From the NCBI RefSeq assembly GCF_023716465.1, contig NZ_CP092415.1:2519501-2583500 (forward strand): a stretch of 64,000 nt of DNA, in the 5' to 3' direction. Position 1 is the first letter of the stretch, and each line of letters begins with the position of its first letter. The translations under genes were made by a program, and so were the position numbers. Source of the DNA: Flagellimonas marinaquae. Its GTDB lineage: Bacteria > Bacteroidota > Bacteroidia > Flavobacteriales > Flavobacteriaceae. The notes under the pieces were generated by a model that was not told where the DNA came from, did no database searches, and saw only the letters and a list, made by a program, of their open reading frames with translations. Below, piece after piece: positions 1 to 7,507 of the stretch.

Positions 1-257
1 GTCATAATGTTGACGTAGGATAGGCTCTTCATTCTGACCGATGGACAGCTGCTCAAAGCGGCTTGCTCGACCTCTTTGGTGATCAGATCCGCATCTGCCA
101 TAAGGGATTTGGAGATGTCGTCCCTAAAAGAATCGATTTTGCGAAATGATAAAATTTCTCTGTTCTGCGCAAAATACGAGGCCACAGCTTCGCTCATGTC
201 GCGTAGTGCCAAAGATTTACGGTAGATACTAAGGGAGTTAAGAGAATTTCTCTCCAT
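1..257 (-). CDS. Conserved hypothetical protein, C-terminus beyond window edge
   Basis: A frame without stops runs on the minus strand from ATG at 257-255 to the window edge, giving about 85 residues that begin MERNSLNSLSIYRKSLALRD. There is no signal peptide or membrane segment; the visible part is polar and looks helical. I do not recognise a named domain, although the opening resembles small uncharacterised flavobacterial proteins. It is divergent from the Lrp-type regulator at 380, with 122 bp between them, so the two may share a control region. The 3' end is missing from the window. Existence as a gene is likely from length and frame; function is unknown. Confidence 0.6.
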   Translation of the reverse strand, partial: MERNSLNSLSIYRKSLALRDMSEAVASYFAQNREILSFRKIDSFRDDISKSLMADADLITKEVEQAALSSCPSVRMKSLSYVNIM

Positions 258-307
258 GATTTCACAGCAATTTTGAAACATAAAATTACACACGATTAGA
301 ATTTTTT

Positions 308-315
308 TACTTTTG
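308..315 (+). promoter_or_regulatory. TAnnTTTG promoter box before the Lrp-type gene
   Basis: TACTTTTG matches the Bacteroidota -7 box. It lies 64 bp before the start codon at 380. No TTTG at the usual 17-23 bp upstream distance is evident, so only the -7 element is claimed. Confidence 0.45.
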
Positions 316-379
316 TTATAAAAGCAATTGGTCGATTTTACTTTCGATTACAAAAAAATATAACTAATCTACTTTACAT

Positions 380-832
380 ATGAAGATAGATGATTTGAAT
401 TGGCAAATACTAAATCATTTACAACAAAATGCAAGGGAATCATTTGCCAATATTGGAAGGAAAATTGGGCTGACACCACCTGCTGTGGCCGAACGTGTAA
501 AGAAAATGGAAGACCTCGGAATTATTGAAAATTATGGCGCCAATATTTCCTATGTAGAAGCAGGTTATCAATTAAAGGCCATAATAATGCTCCGTGCATT
601 TATGGGTAAATTAAAACCGTTTTTGGATAAGGTAAAAACTTATCAAGAAGTGGTGAATTGTTATCGGATCACGGGCAACGAGAATATAATTATGGAAGTA
701 ATTCTAAAAGATCAGTCCCATTTGGAGAAATTTATAGACGAACTCATCGTATATGGAGAGTGTAGAACCCATATTGTGCTATCCAGTGTGGTAAGCAACG
801 CCCCTATCAAAAAAAGCAGGGGGAGTAAGTAA
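380..832 (+). CDS. Lrp/AsnC family transcriptional regulator
   Basis: A 150-residue protein of the usual Lrp/AsnC size. Residues 1-50 form the AsnC-type winged helix-turn-helix (LNWQILNHLQQNAR, then FANIGRKIGLTPPAVAERVK), and residues about 65-140 form the RAM ligand-binding and oligomerisation domain (CYRITGNENIIMEV). Proteins of this family bind DNA as dimers to hexadecamers and respond to amino acids or similar small molecules. The target cannot be read from the sequence. It stands alone on its strand after a TAnnTTTG box and opposite a divergent hypothetical gene. Autoregulation or control of the neighbour would be typical for the family but is inferred. Confidence 0.93.
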   Translation: MKIDDLNWQILNHLQQNARESFANIGRKIGLTPPAVAERVKKMEDLGIIENYGANISYVEAGYQLKAIIMLRAFMGKLKPFLDKVKTYQEVVNCYRITGNENIIMEVILKDQSHLEKFIDELIVYGECRTHIVLSSVVSNAPIKKSRGSK

Positions 833-893
833 CGAATTGTTAATTTGATGATTTCGAAACAGACTTTGGCTAGATTTTTGATAAAATTGAGTT

Positions 894-2315
894 ATGAAAA
901 AAACGATTTTGTTACCAATTCTGACTGTTTTTTGCACACTTTCTGTCTTTTCGCAACAAATGGTTTTAAAAAAGGGGGAAATAATTGAAAACCTTCCACT
1001 GAACGATACTACCGAAAACACGTATTCCTTATTTATTCCGAAAAAATTTTCCATGGATAAGAAGTGGCCTTTGCTTTTGGTCACCGATACCAAAGGCGAA
1101 GAAAAAAGTGCACTTTCCATGTTTGTTATGGCAGCGGAGAAAGAAGGTTATGTTTTGGCGGCACCAAAGTTATCGGACACTTTATCACTGACAAAAAATA
1201 TGCTGGTTACAAGTGGCACTATAAAAAGAATAACCGAAATGTTGCCCATACATACAGACCGAATTTACGCTGCAGGTCAGGATTCCGGCGGGCAGTTGGC
1301 CAGCTTGGTGCCAATACTCATTAAAGCTGTAAATGGCGCTATCTCCATAAATGCATCCCTTGCCAACAGGGAACTGATTAATATGAAAGAACCGTTTCAT
1401 TTTATCGCTATTGTAAACAAAGAAAATTACCGGTACCCCTATACGCTAACCGATGCTAAACTATTGGATCAATTTAAATTCCCAAATCAAGTGTTGTTGT
1501 ACGATGGAGATGGGGAGTGGCCAGGTGTTGCATATCTGGAGAAAGCAATGCAACTCTTTACTTTGGATGCCATGGGCCGAAATAGAATTCCAAAGGATAC
1601 CCTATATATGGAAAAAGCTTTTAAAAAAGATATCGCCCACTTAAATCAACTCGGTAAAATCGGGGATTTGCTCTGGAAAGAGCAATATATAACCGAAATG
1701 ATGTCCATGTACCGCGCCATGAAAAATATGGACTCACTTAGATCTGTGCAGCGTGATTTAAGAAGAAGCAAGGAGTACAAAGTAATGAAACGGGCGGAAA
1801 ACGCCGCTTTTTTACAAGAGAACATGCTAAAGGAAGATTATCAATATTATATGGATGAAGACCTTTATACCCACAATTACAATAATTTGGGGTGGTGGAA
1901 ATATCAAAAAACAGAGATCGAAAAGTTTATCGATGGGAGCAAACCGTTCGAAAAACAAATGGGGCATAGGTTAAAAGGTTTTGTAAATGCCCTTGCCGAA
2001 GATAATATAAGCATAGAAATGGCTGAGGAGGTCGTCGATGAAAATGCTTTGGCATTTTTGTACATGCTCAAAACAATTTTAGAACCTGGTAATTACGAAT
2101 ACTACCTAAAAACCATATCGTTGAGCGCAAAGAACGATGATTTTGGAACCTCCTTGTTCTATTTGGAAGAGCTTTTAAAAAAAGGGTTTAAGGATAAAGA
2201 AAAACTTTATAATATAGAGCATACCGCACTCTTCCGGATTATGCCCGAGTTCAACGAAATGGTCTCAAAGTATTTGGATGATGCCAGATACCACATTAAG
2301 ATAGAAGAAAACTAA
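894..2315 (+). CDS. Secreted alpha/beta-hydrolase-like protein, probably a pseudoenzyme
   Basis: A 473-residue protein with a signal peptide of about 20 residues ending in VFSQ. Residues about 44-230 look like an esterase or PHB-depolymerase-type alpha/beta hydrolase: a strand-rich start (YSLFIPKKF, PLLLVTD), then DRIYAAGQDSGGQLA at 122-136. That segment occupies the nucleophile elbow, normally G-x-S-x-G-G, but Asp130 stands where serine is expected. The C-terminal half (about 240-473) is charged, probably helical, and not recognised. It is likely periplasmic or surface exposed. It sits alone, 60 bp after the Lrp gene. Enzyme activity is doubtful; a binding role or an Asp nucleophile are alternatives. 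Confidence 0.6.
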   Translation: MKKTILLPILTVFCTLSVFSQQMVLKKGEIIENLPLNDTTENTYSLFIPKKFSMDKKWPLLLVTDTKGEEKSALSMFVMAAEKEGYVLAAPKLSDTLSLTKNMLVTSGTIKRITEMLPIHTDRIYAAGQDSGGQLASLVPILIKAVNGAISINASLANRELINMKEPFHFIAIVNKENYRYPYTLTDAKLLDQFKFPNQVLLYDGDGEWPGVAYLEKAMQLFTLDAMGRNRIPKDTLYMEKAFKKDIAHLNQLGKIGDLLWKEQYITEMMSMYRAMKNMDSLRSVQRDLRRSKEYKVMKRAENAAFLQENMLKEDYQYYMDEDLYTHNYNNLGWWKYQKTEIEKFIDGSKPFEKQMGHRLKGFVNALAEDNISIEMAEEVVDENALAFLYMLKTILEPGNYEYYLKTISLSAKNDDFGTSLFYLEELLKKGFKDKEKLYNIEHTALFRIMPEFNEMVSKYLDDARYHIKIEEN

Positions 2316-2356
2316 ATGTCCGCATAATTCAGTTATCTTGATTTGGTTTAGAACCG

Positions 2357-2364
2357 TATTTTTG
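2357..2364 (+). promoter_or_regulatory. TAnnTTTG promoter box before the DUF1684 gene
   Basis: TATTTTTG lies 17 bp before the ATG at 2381, with a TTG at 2338-2340 as a possible -33 element (16-bp gap). The predicted leader is only about 10 nt. Confidence 0.5.
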
Positions 2365-2380
2365 TACAAATACTTTCTGA

Positions 2381-3019
2381 ATGAAATATACCATATTACT
2401 TTCGGTTATTTTTTTGATTTCCTGCGGACAAGGTAAAAAGTATCACGACAATGATAAAGTCGAGCCCGCTACATCGGATTTGGTAGCGGATATTTTAAAG
2501 TATCAAAAGGAGCAAAATGAAAGTCTGAAAGATCCGGATACATCTCCCTTACCGGACAAATACAGGAAGAATTTTGAGGGTTTGGATTTTTTTGAGCCGG
2601 ATACGGCCTACCTGGTCAAGGCACGTTTTGAACGTACCCCTGATGCCACTCCTTTTATGATGCCCAGTACGACCGACTTGCAGTCCCAAGAAGTAGTTTA
2701 CGGTATTGCCCACTTTAGGCTCAACGGAAAGGAACATAAATTGGAAGTGTACCAAAGTCTGGATTTGATGGGGGAAGGAGGTTATGAAGATTACCTGTTT
2801 TTACCGTTTATGGACGAAACCAACGGAGAGGAAACCTATGCAGGGGGCAGGTATATTGATTTGACCATCCCAGAGGGGGATATATTGGTAATCGATTTTA
2901 ATAAATCATACAACCCTTATTGTGTTTATAATAAAAAGTACTCCTGCCCTCTAGTGCCAAGGCAAAATTATTTGAGAACTAATGTGAGAGCAGGAGTGAA
3001 AAACTTTATAAAGGATTAA
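2381..3019 (+). CDS. DUF1684 domain lipoprotein
   Basis: A 212-residue protein with a lipoprotein signal (lipobox LISC, Cys15), so probably anchored in a membrane on the periplasmic side. The body matches DUF1684: LPDKYRKNFEGLDFF near residue 57, a central strand-rich stretch, and the hallmark C-terminus NPYCVYNKKYSCPLVPRQN with two conserved cysteines. The biochemical role of DUF1684 is not established. The gene has its own promoter box and ends just before a bidirectional terminator, so it is probably monocistronic. Confidence 0.9.
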   Translation: MKYTILLSVIFLISCGQGKKYHDNDKVEPATSDLVADILKYQKEQNESLKDPDTSPLPDKYRKNFEGLDFFEPDTAYLVKARFERTPDATPFMMPSTTDLQSQEVVYGIAHFRLNGKEHKLEVYQSLDLMGEGGYEDYLFLPFMDETNGEETYAGGRYIDLTIPEGDILVIDFNKSYNPYCVYNKKYSCPLVPRQNYLRTNVRAGVKNFIKD

Positions 3020-3056
3020 AAAAAGCCTTAATCCCAATGGAATAAGGCTTTCGTTG
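3020..3056. terminator. Bidirectional intrinsic terminator
   Basis: Inverted repeat AAGCCTTA (3023-3030) / TAAGGCTT (3043-3050), flanked by A-run and T-rich sequence, lies between the converging DUF1684 and porin genes. Confidence 0.8.
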
Positions 3057-3077
3057 GTTTTTTAACAAGCATTGAGG

Positions 3078-4118
3078 TTAGAAGGAATAGATCGCAGCGA
3101 TCAAAAATGAAGATTGATTACTGGTAAAACCTCCGTCGCCATCCGCATAGGGCTCAAGGTCATTGCCCCAAGTATCCAAGCGTACCTCAGGTTTTATTAT
3201 TAGATTTTCCTTTGTAAAACTTCCGGTCAACGTTAAACCAAGTACTGGGGAGTCGTCCTCAAGGGCATCATCAGTGAAGGTCATGTATTCACCGCGAAGC
3301 CCAATGGCAAAACTATCGGAAGTCGTCAATTGTGGGTAGATCGCAGCTCCATAAAAACCAGTTCCTGTTTCGGAATTGTCGTTATAGGCTGCATTGATGC
3401 CGAAGAAGAAATCCTCGGTCACATCAAATCCACCGGTATAATCAATTTCAAAACCAAGGCCGCCACTTTTTCCACTATCGTAATATAGGTTCAGGAATTG
3501 ATCATAAAAACCTAGTTGGCCACCCAAGGAGTATTCACCAGAATCACTAATATCATTGGTATCCCATGGATTCATTACCGCAAGCATTAAGCTTACATCG
3601 TCCGATAGGGCAAAATCTGCTTTTATGCCCAAGTGCGAAAATGGTCCGTTGGAGAACAGGTAAGAAACACTATAGTTAAAGTTTGCCTGTGGGGCGATAA
3701 CCTCATACCCTAAAAAGGTGTTGAAACGACCCATGGTCAAGGTCGTACCTTCGGAGACATTCCAATACACATAGGCCTGGTTGATGATGCCGTTAAGTAC
3801 ATCATTTTCAAAAGTGGCCTCGGTACCTCTAGGTCCAAAAACCAAGTCAACTACGACACCAGTGTCTCCCATGTCATAGGTGCCTATCAGATTGGCCATG
3901 CCCAGTGCAAAACCAGTTTGGTTGGCAAAGGATGTAAAAGTTGCGGTATCCGCTTCTCCAGCATCCTTAAAGGTAGTTCTGTAATAAGCATCAACAGACC
4001 CGCTAAGGCTAAACTTGGAGGTGGTTTCTTCTTCCTGTGCAGAGACAGAAAATGATAGTGTTGAAATTATGGCAATCGCCATAATTTTTCCGAAATTTGT
4101 ATTCATAATCGTTTTCAT
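3078..4118 (-). CDS. Outer-membrane beta-barrel porin (OmpL-like, BBP2 type)
   Basis: A 346-residue protein with a signal peptide (residues 1-27, ending SVSAQ) followed by alternating amphipathic strands and a C-terminal aromatic residue (AAIYSF), as in outer-membrane barrels. Landmarks such as INQAYVYWN, LTMGRFNTFLGYEV and PQANFNYSVSYLF match putative beta-barrel porin-2. It probably forms a general or anion porin; the substrate is not shown. It lies 137 bp downstream of amtB on the same strand, with a hairpin between. Co-location with glnK-amtB suggests a role in uptake of nitrogen compounds across the outer membrane, which is inference. Confidence 0.8.
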   Translation of the reverse strand: MKTIMNTNFGKIMAIAIISTLSFSVSAQEEETTSKFSLSGSVDAYYRTTFKDAGEADTATFTSFANQTGFALGMANLIGTYDMGDTGVVVDLVFGPRGTEATFENDVLNGIINQAYVYWNVSEGTTLTMGRFNTFLGYEVIAPQANFNYSVSYLFSNGPFSHLGIKADFALSDDVSLMLAVMNPWDTNDISDSGEYSLGGQLGFYDQFLNLYYDSGKSGGLGFEIDYTGGFDVTEDFFFGINAAYNDNSETGTGFYGAAIYPQLTTSDSFAIGLRGEYMTFTDDALEDDSPVLGLTLTGSFTKENLIIKPEVRLDTWGNDLEPYADGDGGFTSNQSSFLIAAIYSF

Positions 4119-4198
4119 ATCATGATCATTTTAAGTTGTCCTTTTTATTAAGGACCGTTAGTTGTTTTATAGTGAGTTGTGTTTGAAAAGGTTATTTA

Positions 4199-4224
4199 AC
4201 GGAGCGTTTGGCAGAACGCTCCGT
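4199..4224 (-). terminator. Hairpin between amtB and the porin gene
   Basis: Inverted repeat ACGGAGCGTT (4199-4208) / AACGCTCCGT (4215-4224), loop of 6. It follows amtB on the minus strand but lacks a strong U-run, so it may attenuate or stabilise rather than fully stop the transcript, uncoupling porin and amtB levels. Confidence 0.55.
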
Positions 4225-4255
4225 TTCCTTTGGCAATCTTTTGTTATTTGTAGGG

Positions 4256-5536
4256 CTATTTATCTTGAGAAATGTGTTCCGGGTAGGCTTCCACGCCATG
4301 TTCGTGAATGTCCAAGCCGTCAATTTCTTCTTGTTCGGACACTCGTAGCCCAATGGTTTTCTTTAAAATAAAGAGAACTATAAAAGATGCAACGGCAGCC
4401 CAAATAATATAGGCCAATGACCCGTAGGTCTGTACCCATAAAAGTTTTCCGCTTCCTCCGTAGAACAATCCGCCGTCAAGTGCAAATAGGCCGATTAAAA
4501 CAGTTCCAAGGAAACCGCATACTCCGTGAACTGAAATCGCGCCCACGGGATCATCTATCTTAAGTTTTTTATCAATAAGTTCGATGGACACTACCACTAC
4601 TAGACCGCAGATCAAACCAATGGCAAGAGCTCCCCATGCATTTACTGAGCCACATCCGGCGGTAATTCCTACCAAACCGGCCAAAGCTCCATTGAGTGTC
4701 ATGGAAATGTCGGCTTTCCCATACCTTGCCCATGTAAAAAACAAGGCGGCTATGGCTCCTATTGCAGCAGCCAGGTTGGTGTTGATGATTACACTAGTGG
4801 CTCCAATGGTATCATCTCCGCCCCAGGCCAATTGTGAACCTCCGTTGAACCCGAACCATCCTAACCAGAGGATGAAAACACCCAATGCACCGAACGCCAT
4901 GTTGTGACCGGGAATTGCTTGTGCCTTGCCATCTACATATTTTCCGATTCTGGGCCCTACTAGTATCGCTGCCACCAAGGCTGCCGCACCACCAACGGCG
5001 TGTACTACCGAAGAACCTGCAAAATCAACAAATCCTGCAGTGTTGAGCCAGGCATCGTCGTCGAAAGGCCAGTACCAGCTACCGGAGATAGGATAGATAA
5101 GTGTGGTAAGGATAACAGAAAAAATTAGATACGTGGAAAATTTGGTCCGACCCGCAATAGCACCCGATACAATGGTTGCTGCGGTCGCGCAGAAAACTGT
5201 TTGGAAGAAAAGGTTGTACCAATCGTCGGCACTAAAAAAGAAGTACCCCTGATCTGACGGGCTGGATCTAAAAAAACCGCCACCTACAAGGTCGCTGCCA
5301 TACATAATGGCATAACCTACGGCCCAGAACATAACGGAGCCAGCGGCCAGGTCCATTATGTTTTTCATGATGATGTTGCCGGTGTTCTTACTGCGTGTAA
5401 AACCAATTTCCAATAAGGTGAACCCTGCCTGCATAAAAAATACCAAAATGGCCGCAAGGGTTATCCATAAAGCTCCCATATCGCCTGTAATGGCTTCCAC
5501 GGCTTTGTCTATTGCTTCTTGTTCTTGTACAATCAT
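4256..5536 (-). CDS. amtB: Ammonium transporter
   Basis: A 426-residue protein with eleven predicted membrane segments. It conducts ammonium/ammonia through the inner membrane. The twin pore histidines are visible in SSVVHAVGG and in AISVHGVCGFLGT. FGFNGGSQLAW and ITAGCGSVNAW are further family hallmarks. It carries a short N-terminal extension before the first membrane helix. The C-terminal tail (from about KKTIGLRVSEQEEIDGLDI) is the segment that binds PII in this family. It follows glnK by 32 bp, the classical arrangement in which GlnK blocks the pore when nitrogen is plentiful. Very secure. Confidence 0.97.
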   Translation of the reverse strand: MIVQEQEAIDKAVEAITGDMGALWITLAAILVFFMQAGFTLLEIGFTRSKNTGNIIMKNIMDLAAGSVMFWAVGYAIMYGSDLVGGGFFRSSPSDQGYFFFSADDWYNLFFQTVFCATAATIVSGAIAGRTKFSTYLIFSVILTTLIYPISGSWYWPFDDDAWLNTAGFVDFAGSSVVHAVGGAAALVAAILVGPRIGKYVDGKAQAIPGHNMAFGALGVFILWLGWFGFNGGSQLAWGGDDTIGATSVIINTNLAAAIGAIAALFFTWARYGKADISMTLNGALAGLVGITAGCGSVNAWGALAIGLICGLVVVVSIELIDKKLKIDDPVGAISVHGVCGFLGTVLIGLFALDGGLFYGGSGKLLWVQTYGSLAYIIWAAVASFIVLFILKKTIGLRVSEQEEIDGLDIHEHGVEAYPEHISQDK

Positions 5537-5568
5537 AATCTAAGTTTTTAAGTTTTTGGCTATTAGTG

Positions 5569-5907
5569 TTAGTTGATTCCTGCGCTTCCGCTTTCTTTGG
5601 TCCTTATTCGATAGGCTTCGATCACATCGGAGACAAATATTTTTCCGTCACCAACATTACCAGTGCTTGCCGTATCCAATAAAACATTCACGGTTTTTTC
5701 CAGAAAGTCATCGCTGACCACGATAACCAAATACCTTCGTTGTATTTCGCTAGTGCTGTACGATATACCACGATAGACGTGTCCAAGTTTTTCATTTCCA
5801 ACTCCTGTTACATCCCAGTAACTGAAGAAGTTGACCTCAATTTGATGTAAGGCTTTTTTAACCTCATCAAATTTGGATTTTCGAATAATTGCCTCGACTT
5901 TTTTCAT
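5569..5907 (-). CDS. glnK: PII nitrogen regulatory protein (GlnK-like)
   Basis: A 112-residue PII protein, first gene of the glnK-amtB-porin cluster. It has the PII body: KVEAIIRKSKFDEVKKAL at the start, the T-loop (about 37-58, GHVYRGISYSTSEIQRR) and the DGKIFVSDVIEAYRIRT block for ATP/ADP binding. The T-loop tyrosine in VYRG corresponds to Tyr51 of E. coli GlnK. The base of the loop reads GVGNEKLGH, not GFGRQKGH, so the glutamine that binds 2-oxoglutarate in the enterobacterial protein appears to be missing. It should bind AmtB and sense adenylate or carbon/nitrogen status, but its effector response may differ. Confidence 0.95.
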   Translation of the reverse strand: MKKVEAIIRKSKFDEVKKALHQIEVNFFSYWDVTGVGNEKLGHVYRGISYSTSEIQRRYLVIVVSDDFLEKTVNVLLDTASTGNVGDGKIFVSDVIEAYRIRTKESGSAGIN

Positions 5908-5930
5908 AATTAAGTAGTTAATTGTTGTTT

Positions 5931-5938
5931 CAAATATA
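5931..5938 (-). promoter_or_regulatory. TAnnTTTG promoter box for glnK-amtB
   Basis: On the minus strand TATATTTG lies 24 bp before the glnK ATG and matches the Bacteroidota -7 box. It implies a short leader. No sigma-54 -24/-12 pair is seen here. Confidence 0.55.
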
Positions 5939-5996
5939 TCTTAATTAAACAAAGGGGCTATAAAAAGAGGGGTGGTTGTAGTGATTTTTGTTACTA

Positions 5997-6028
5997 TAAA
6001 AAAAATACCCCTAATAATTTAGGGGTAT
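5997..6028 (-). terminator. Intrinsic terminator downstream of crcB
   Basis: Stem ATACCCCTAA (6005-6014) / TTAGGGGTAT (6019-6028) with a 4-nt loop. On the minus strand it is followed by a run of eight U. It lies about 150 bp after the crcB stop and would stop that transcript before glnK. Confidence 0.8.
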
Positions 6029-6179
6029 CCAATTTATAATAAACTTTTATCAATTATTTGTTGATCTTATGTTAACATATGGTGTTAAAACTTTGATTTT
6101 TTTCATAAAAAAGCTGATTCAACCCATAAAATGTTCAATATTTAACAAAAATTAACTAATATGATTTGGTTTGTAACGG

Positions 6180-6551
6180 CTAGGTTTGTTTGGCTAACCA
6201 TAAACCTAAAACAACCGACAAGATACCAAGGATTATACTGGCCATCATATAAATAGCGAAATTAAGGTAATCGCCACTTTTTAAAAATGTATGCTTTTCA
6301 AAAGCGAATGCGGAGAAAGTGGTAAAGCCACCACAAAAACCTGTGGCCAATAATAGGCTGTTGTTCTCGGAGAGTATATCGCCTTTAGCGGAAAAACCTA
6401 AAACAAGCCCGATGATAAGACAGCCCAAAATATTAACTGTAAAAGTACCGATAAAGAAATTCTGCGAAATGGAATTGAGGGGTTTTGATACTAGATAGCG
6501 CAATACGCTGCCAAATCCTCCTCCTAAAAAAACAAGTAAGGCCTGTTTCAT
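6180..6551 (-). CDS. crcB: Fluoride ion channel CrcB/Fluc
   Basis: A 123-residue protein with four membrane helices, the normal size for Fluc channels, which form dual-topology dimers that export fluoride. Landmarks: GGGFGSVLRYLVSK at residues 10-23, TVNILGC at 38-44, and GFCGGFTTFSAFAFEKH at 71-87, which carries the polar track phenylalanines and the Na-binding region. No fluoride riboswitch is recognisable upstream; the next gene on this strand begins 16 bp away and is a small membrane protein. Confidence 0.95.
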   Translation of the reverse strand: MKQALLVFLGGGFGSVLRYLVSKPLNSISQNFFIGTFTVNILGCLIIGLVLGFSAKGDILSENNSLLLATGFCGGFTTFSAFAFEKHTFLKSGDYLNFAIYMMASIILGILSVVLGLWLAKQT

Positions 6552-6567
6552 GCCTCAAAGTTACAAA

Positions 6568-6747
6568 CTAAACCGCTTTTTTGTATTCGGTTTCTAAAGA
6601 CTCCCGAGGAAAAAGCTTGGTAGTGGTAGATTCGGAAATTTTACGAATCGGTTTTGTAAATGTCTCCTTGGCGCCATTTACGCTGAAAATCAAAAGAATG
6701 GCGTTAATGGTAAGCAATACGAAAAGTATACTAAGAAAAACAGTCAT
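6568..6747 (-). CDS. Small one-helix membrane protein (microprotein family, long member)
   Basis: A 59-residue frame, too short for most gene callers. It begins MTVFLSILFVLLTINAILLI, forming one membrane helix with a buried Asn15, then FSVNGAKE and a basic, serine-rich tail ending KKAV. The first 27 residues align without gaps to two other small frames in this window (26413-26496 and 26568-26654): F at 4, L at 8, LL at 11-12, N at 15, LL at 18-19, SVN at 22-24, and K at 27. A TAnnTTTG box (TACTTTTG, minus, 6783-6776) stands 29 bp before the ATG, which supports expression. Function is unknown. It lies between crcB and another small membrane protein. Confidence 0.75.
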   Translation of the reverse strand: MTVFLSILFVLLTINAILLIFSVNGAKETFTKPIRKISESTTTKLFPRESLETEYKKAV

Positions 6748-6775
6748 TTAGGTTAGGTGCTAAAATATTGTTAAA

Positions 6776-6783
6776 CAAAAGTA
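6776..6783 (-). promoter_or_regulatory. TAnnTTTG promoter box for the 59-residue membrane protein
   Basis: TACTTTTG on the minus strand, 28 nt upstream of the ATG at 6747. A TTG at 6811-6809 is a possible but widely spaced -33 element. Confidence 0.5.
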
Positions 6784-6864
6784 CGGGTTTTCCTATAAGA
6801 ACGAAATCCAAGGGCTGTTAATGTTGTGAAAATGAGGATTTTTGTTGCGATTGCAATTAATCTG

Positions 6865-7053
6865 TTAATTTTTGAGAAAAAATTTAATAAGGAACAGTGT
6901 AACTATGAAAATCAGAAAAGAAACAAGAATCCAGATAACACCTTTATAATTTTTTTTGTGTAATTTTTTGTCTTTTCGATAAGAAAGGGAGATAATTGCC
7001 ACAAAAGCAATAAAAAACAAAGCTGCAAAAACAATCTGTCCTGTACTGAACAT
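6865..7053 (-). CDS. Small two-helix membrane protein, unknown function
   Basis: A 62-residue protein. Residues 5-24 (GQIVFAALFFIAFVAIISLS) form one membrane helix. A basic loop RKDKKLHKKNYKG follows, then a second helix at about 40-60. Both ends would lie on the same side, with the basic loop in the cytoplasm. It is not related to the one-helix family next door. Proteins of this shape are common and unnamed in flavobacteria. It starts 39 bp from the divergent pyrophosphohydrolase gene. No function can be assigned. Confidence 0.65.
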   Translation of the reverse strand: MFSTGQIVFAALFFIAFVAIISLSYRKDKKLHKKNYKGVIWILVSFLIFIVTLFLIKFFLKN

Positions 7054-7092
7054 ATTTTATATTTTTATGCAAAGCTAAATCAAAATTAGATA

Positions 7093-7479
7093 ATGGAAAG
7101 TAAAATAAAAGCCGTGGAATTATTCCACAATTCTTTTGGGCTTGGAGTTTCCCAACAGCCAAAAGCCAATTTGGGAGAAGAAAAAAATCTACTGCGATTT
7201 AGTTTAATGGACGAAGAGAATCGGGAATACTTGGAAGCGGCCAATAATAACGATTTGGTGGAAGTGGCCGATGCCTTGGGGGATATGTTGTATATTTTAT
7301 GTGGGACGATCTTGGAACATGGCATGCAATACAAAATTGAAGAGGTGTTCGAGGAAATACAGCGAAGCAATATGAGCAAGCTTGGTGCGGATGGTAAACC
7401 TATTTATAGGGAAGATGGGAAAGTGCTCAAAGGGCCAAACTATACCAGACCGGATATTCAAACGATAATGGATAAATAA
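7093..7479 (+). CDS. MazG-like nucleoside triphosphate pyrophosphohydrolase
   Basis: A 128-residue all-alpha NTP pyrophosphatase of the PRA-PH/MazG-like group. The metal-binding acidic pairs are visible: the E-x-x-E type site in MDEENREYLEAANN and the E-x-x-D type site in EVADALGDMLYILCG. The C-terminus contains GKPIYREDGKVLKGPNY, typical of the short Cof-like/PRA-PH family proteins. The likely reaction is hydrolysis of a (d)NTP to NMP and pyrophosphate for pool sanitation or turnover; the substrate is not readable from sequence. It ends at a strong bidirectional terminator shared with ilvE. Confidence 0.85.
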   Translation: MESKIKAVELFHNSFGLGVSQQPKANLGEEKNLLRFSLMDEENREYLEAANNNDLVEVADALGDMLYILCGTILEHGMQYKIEEVFEEIQRSNMSKLGADGKPIYREDGKVLKGPNYTRPDIQTIMDK

Positions 7480-7506
7480 AAAAGGCGCCGAAACGGCGCC
7501 TTTTTT
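7477..7506. terminator. Bidirectional intrinsic terminator between MazG-like gene and ilvE
   Basis: GGCGCCG (7484-7490) / CGGCGCC (7494-7500) with AAA loop, extended by an A-run on the left and a T-run on the right, so it works in both directions. Confidence 0.92.
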
Positions 7507-7507
7507 G

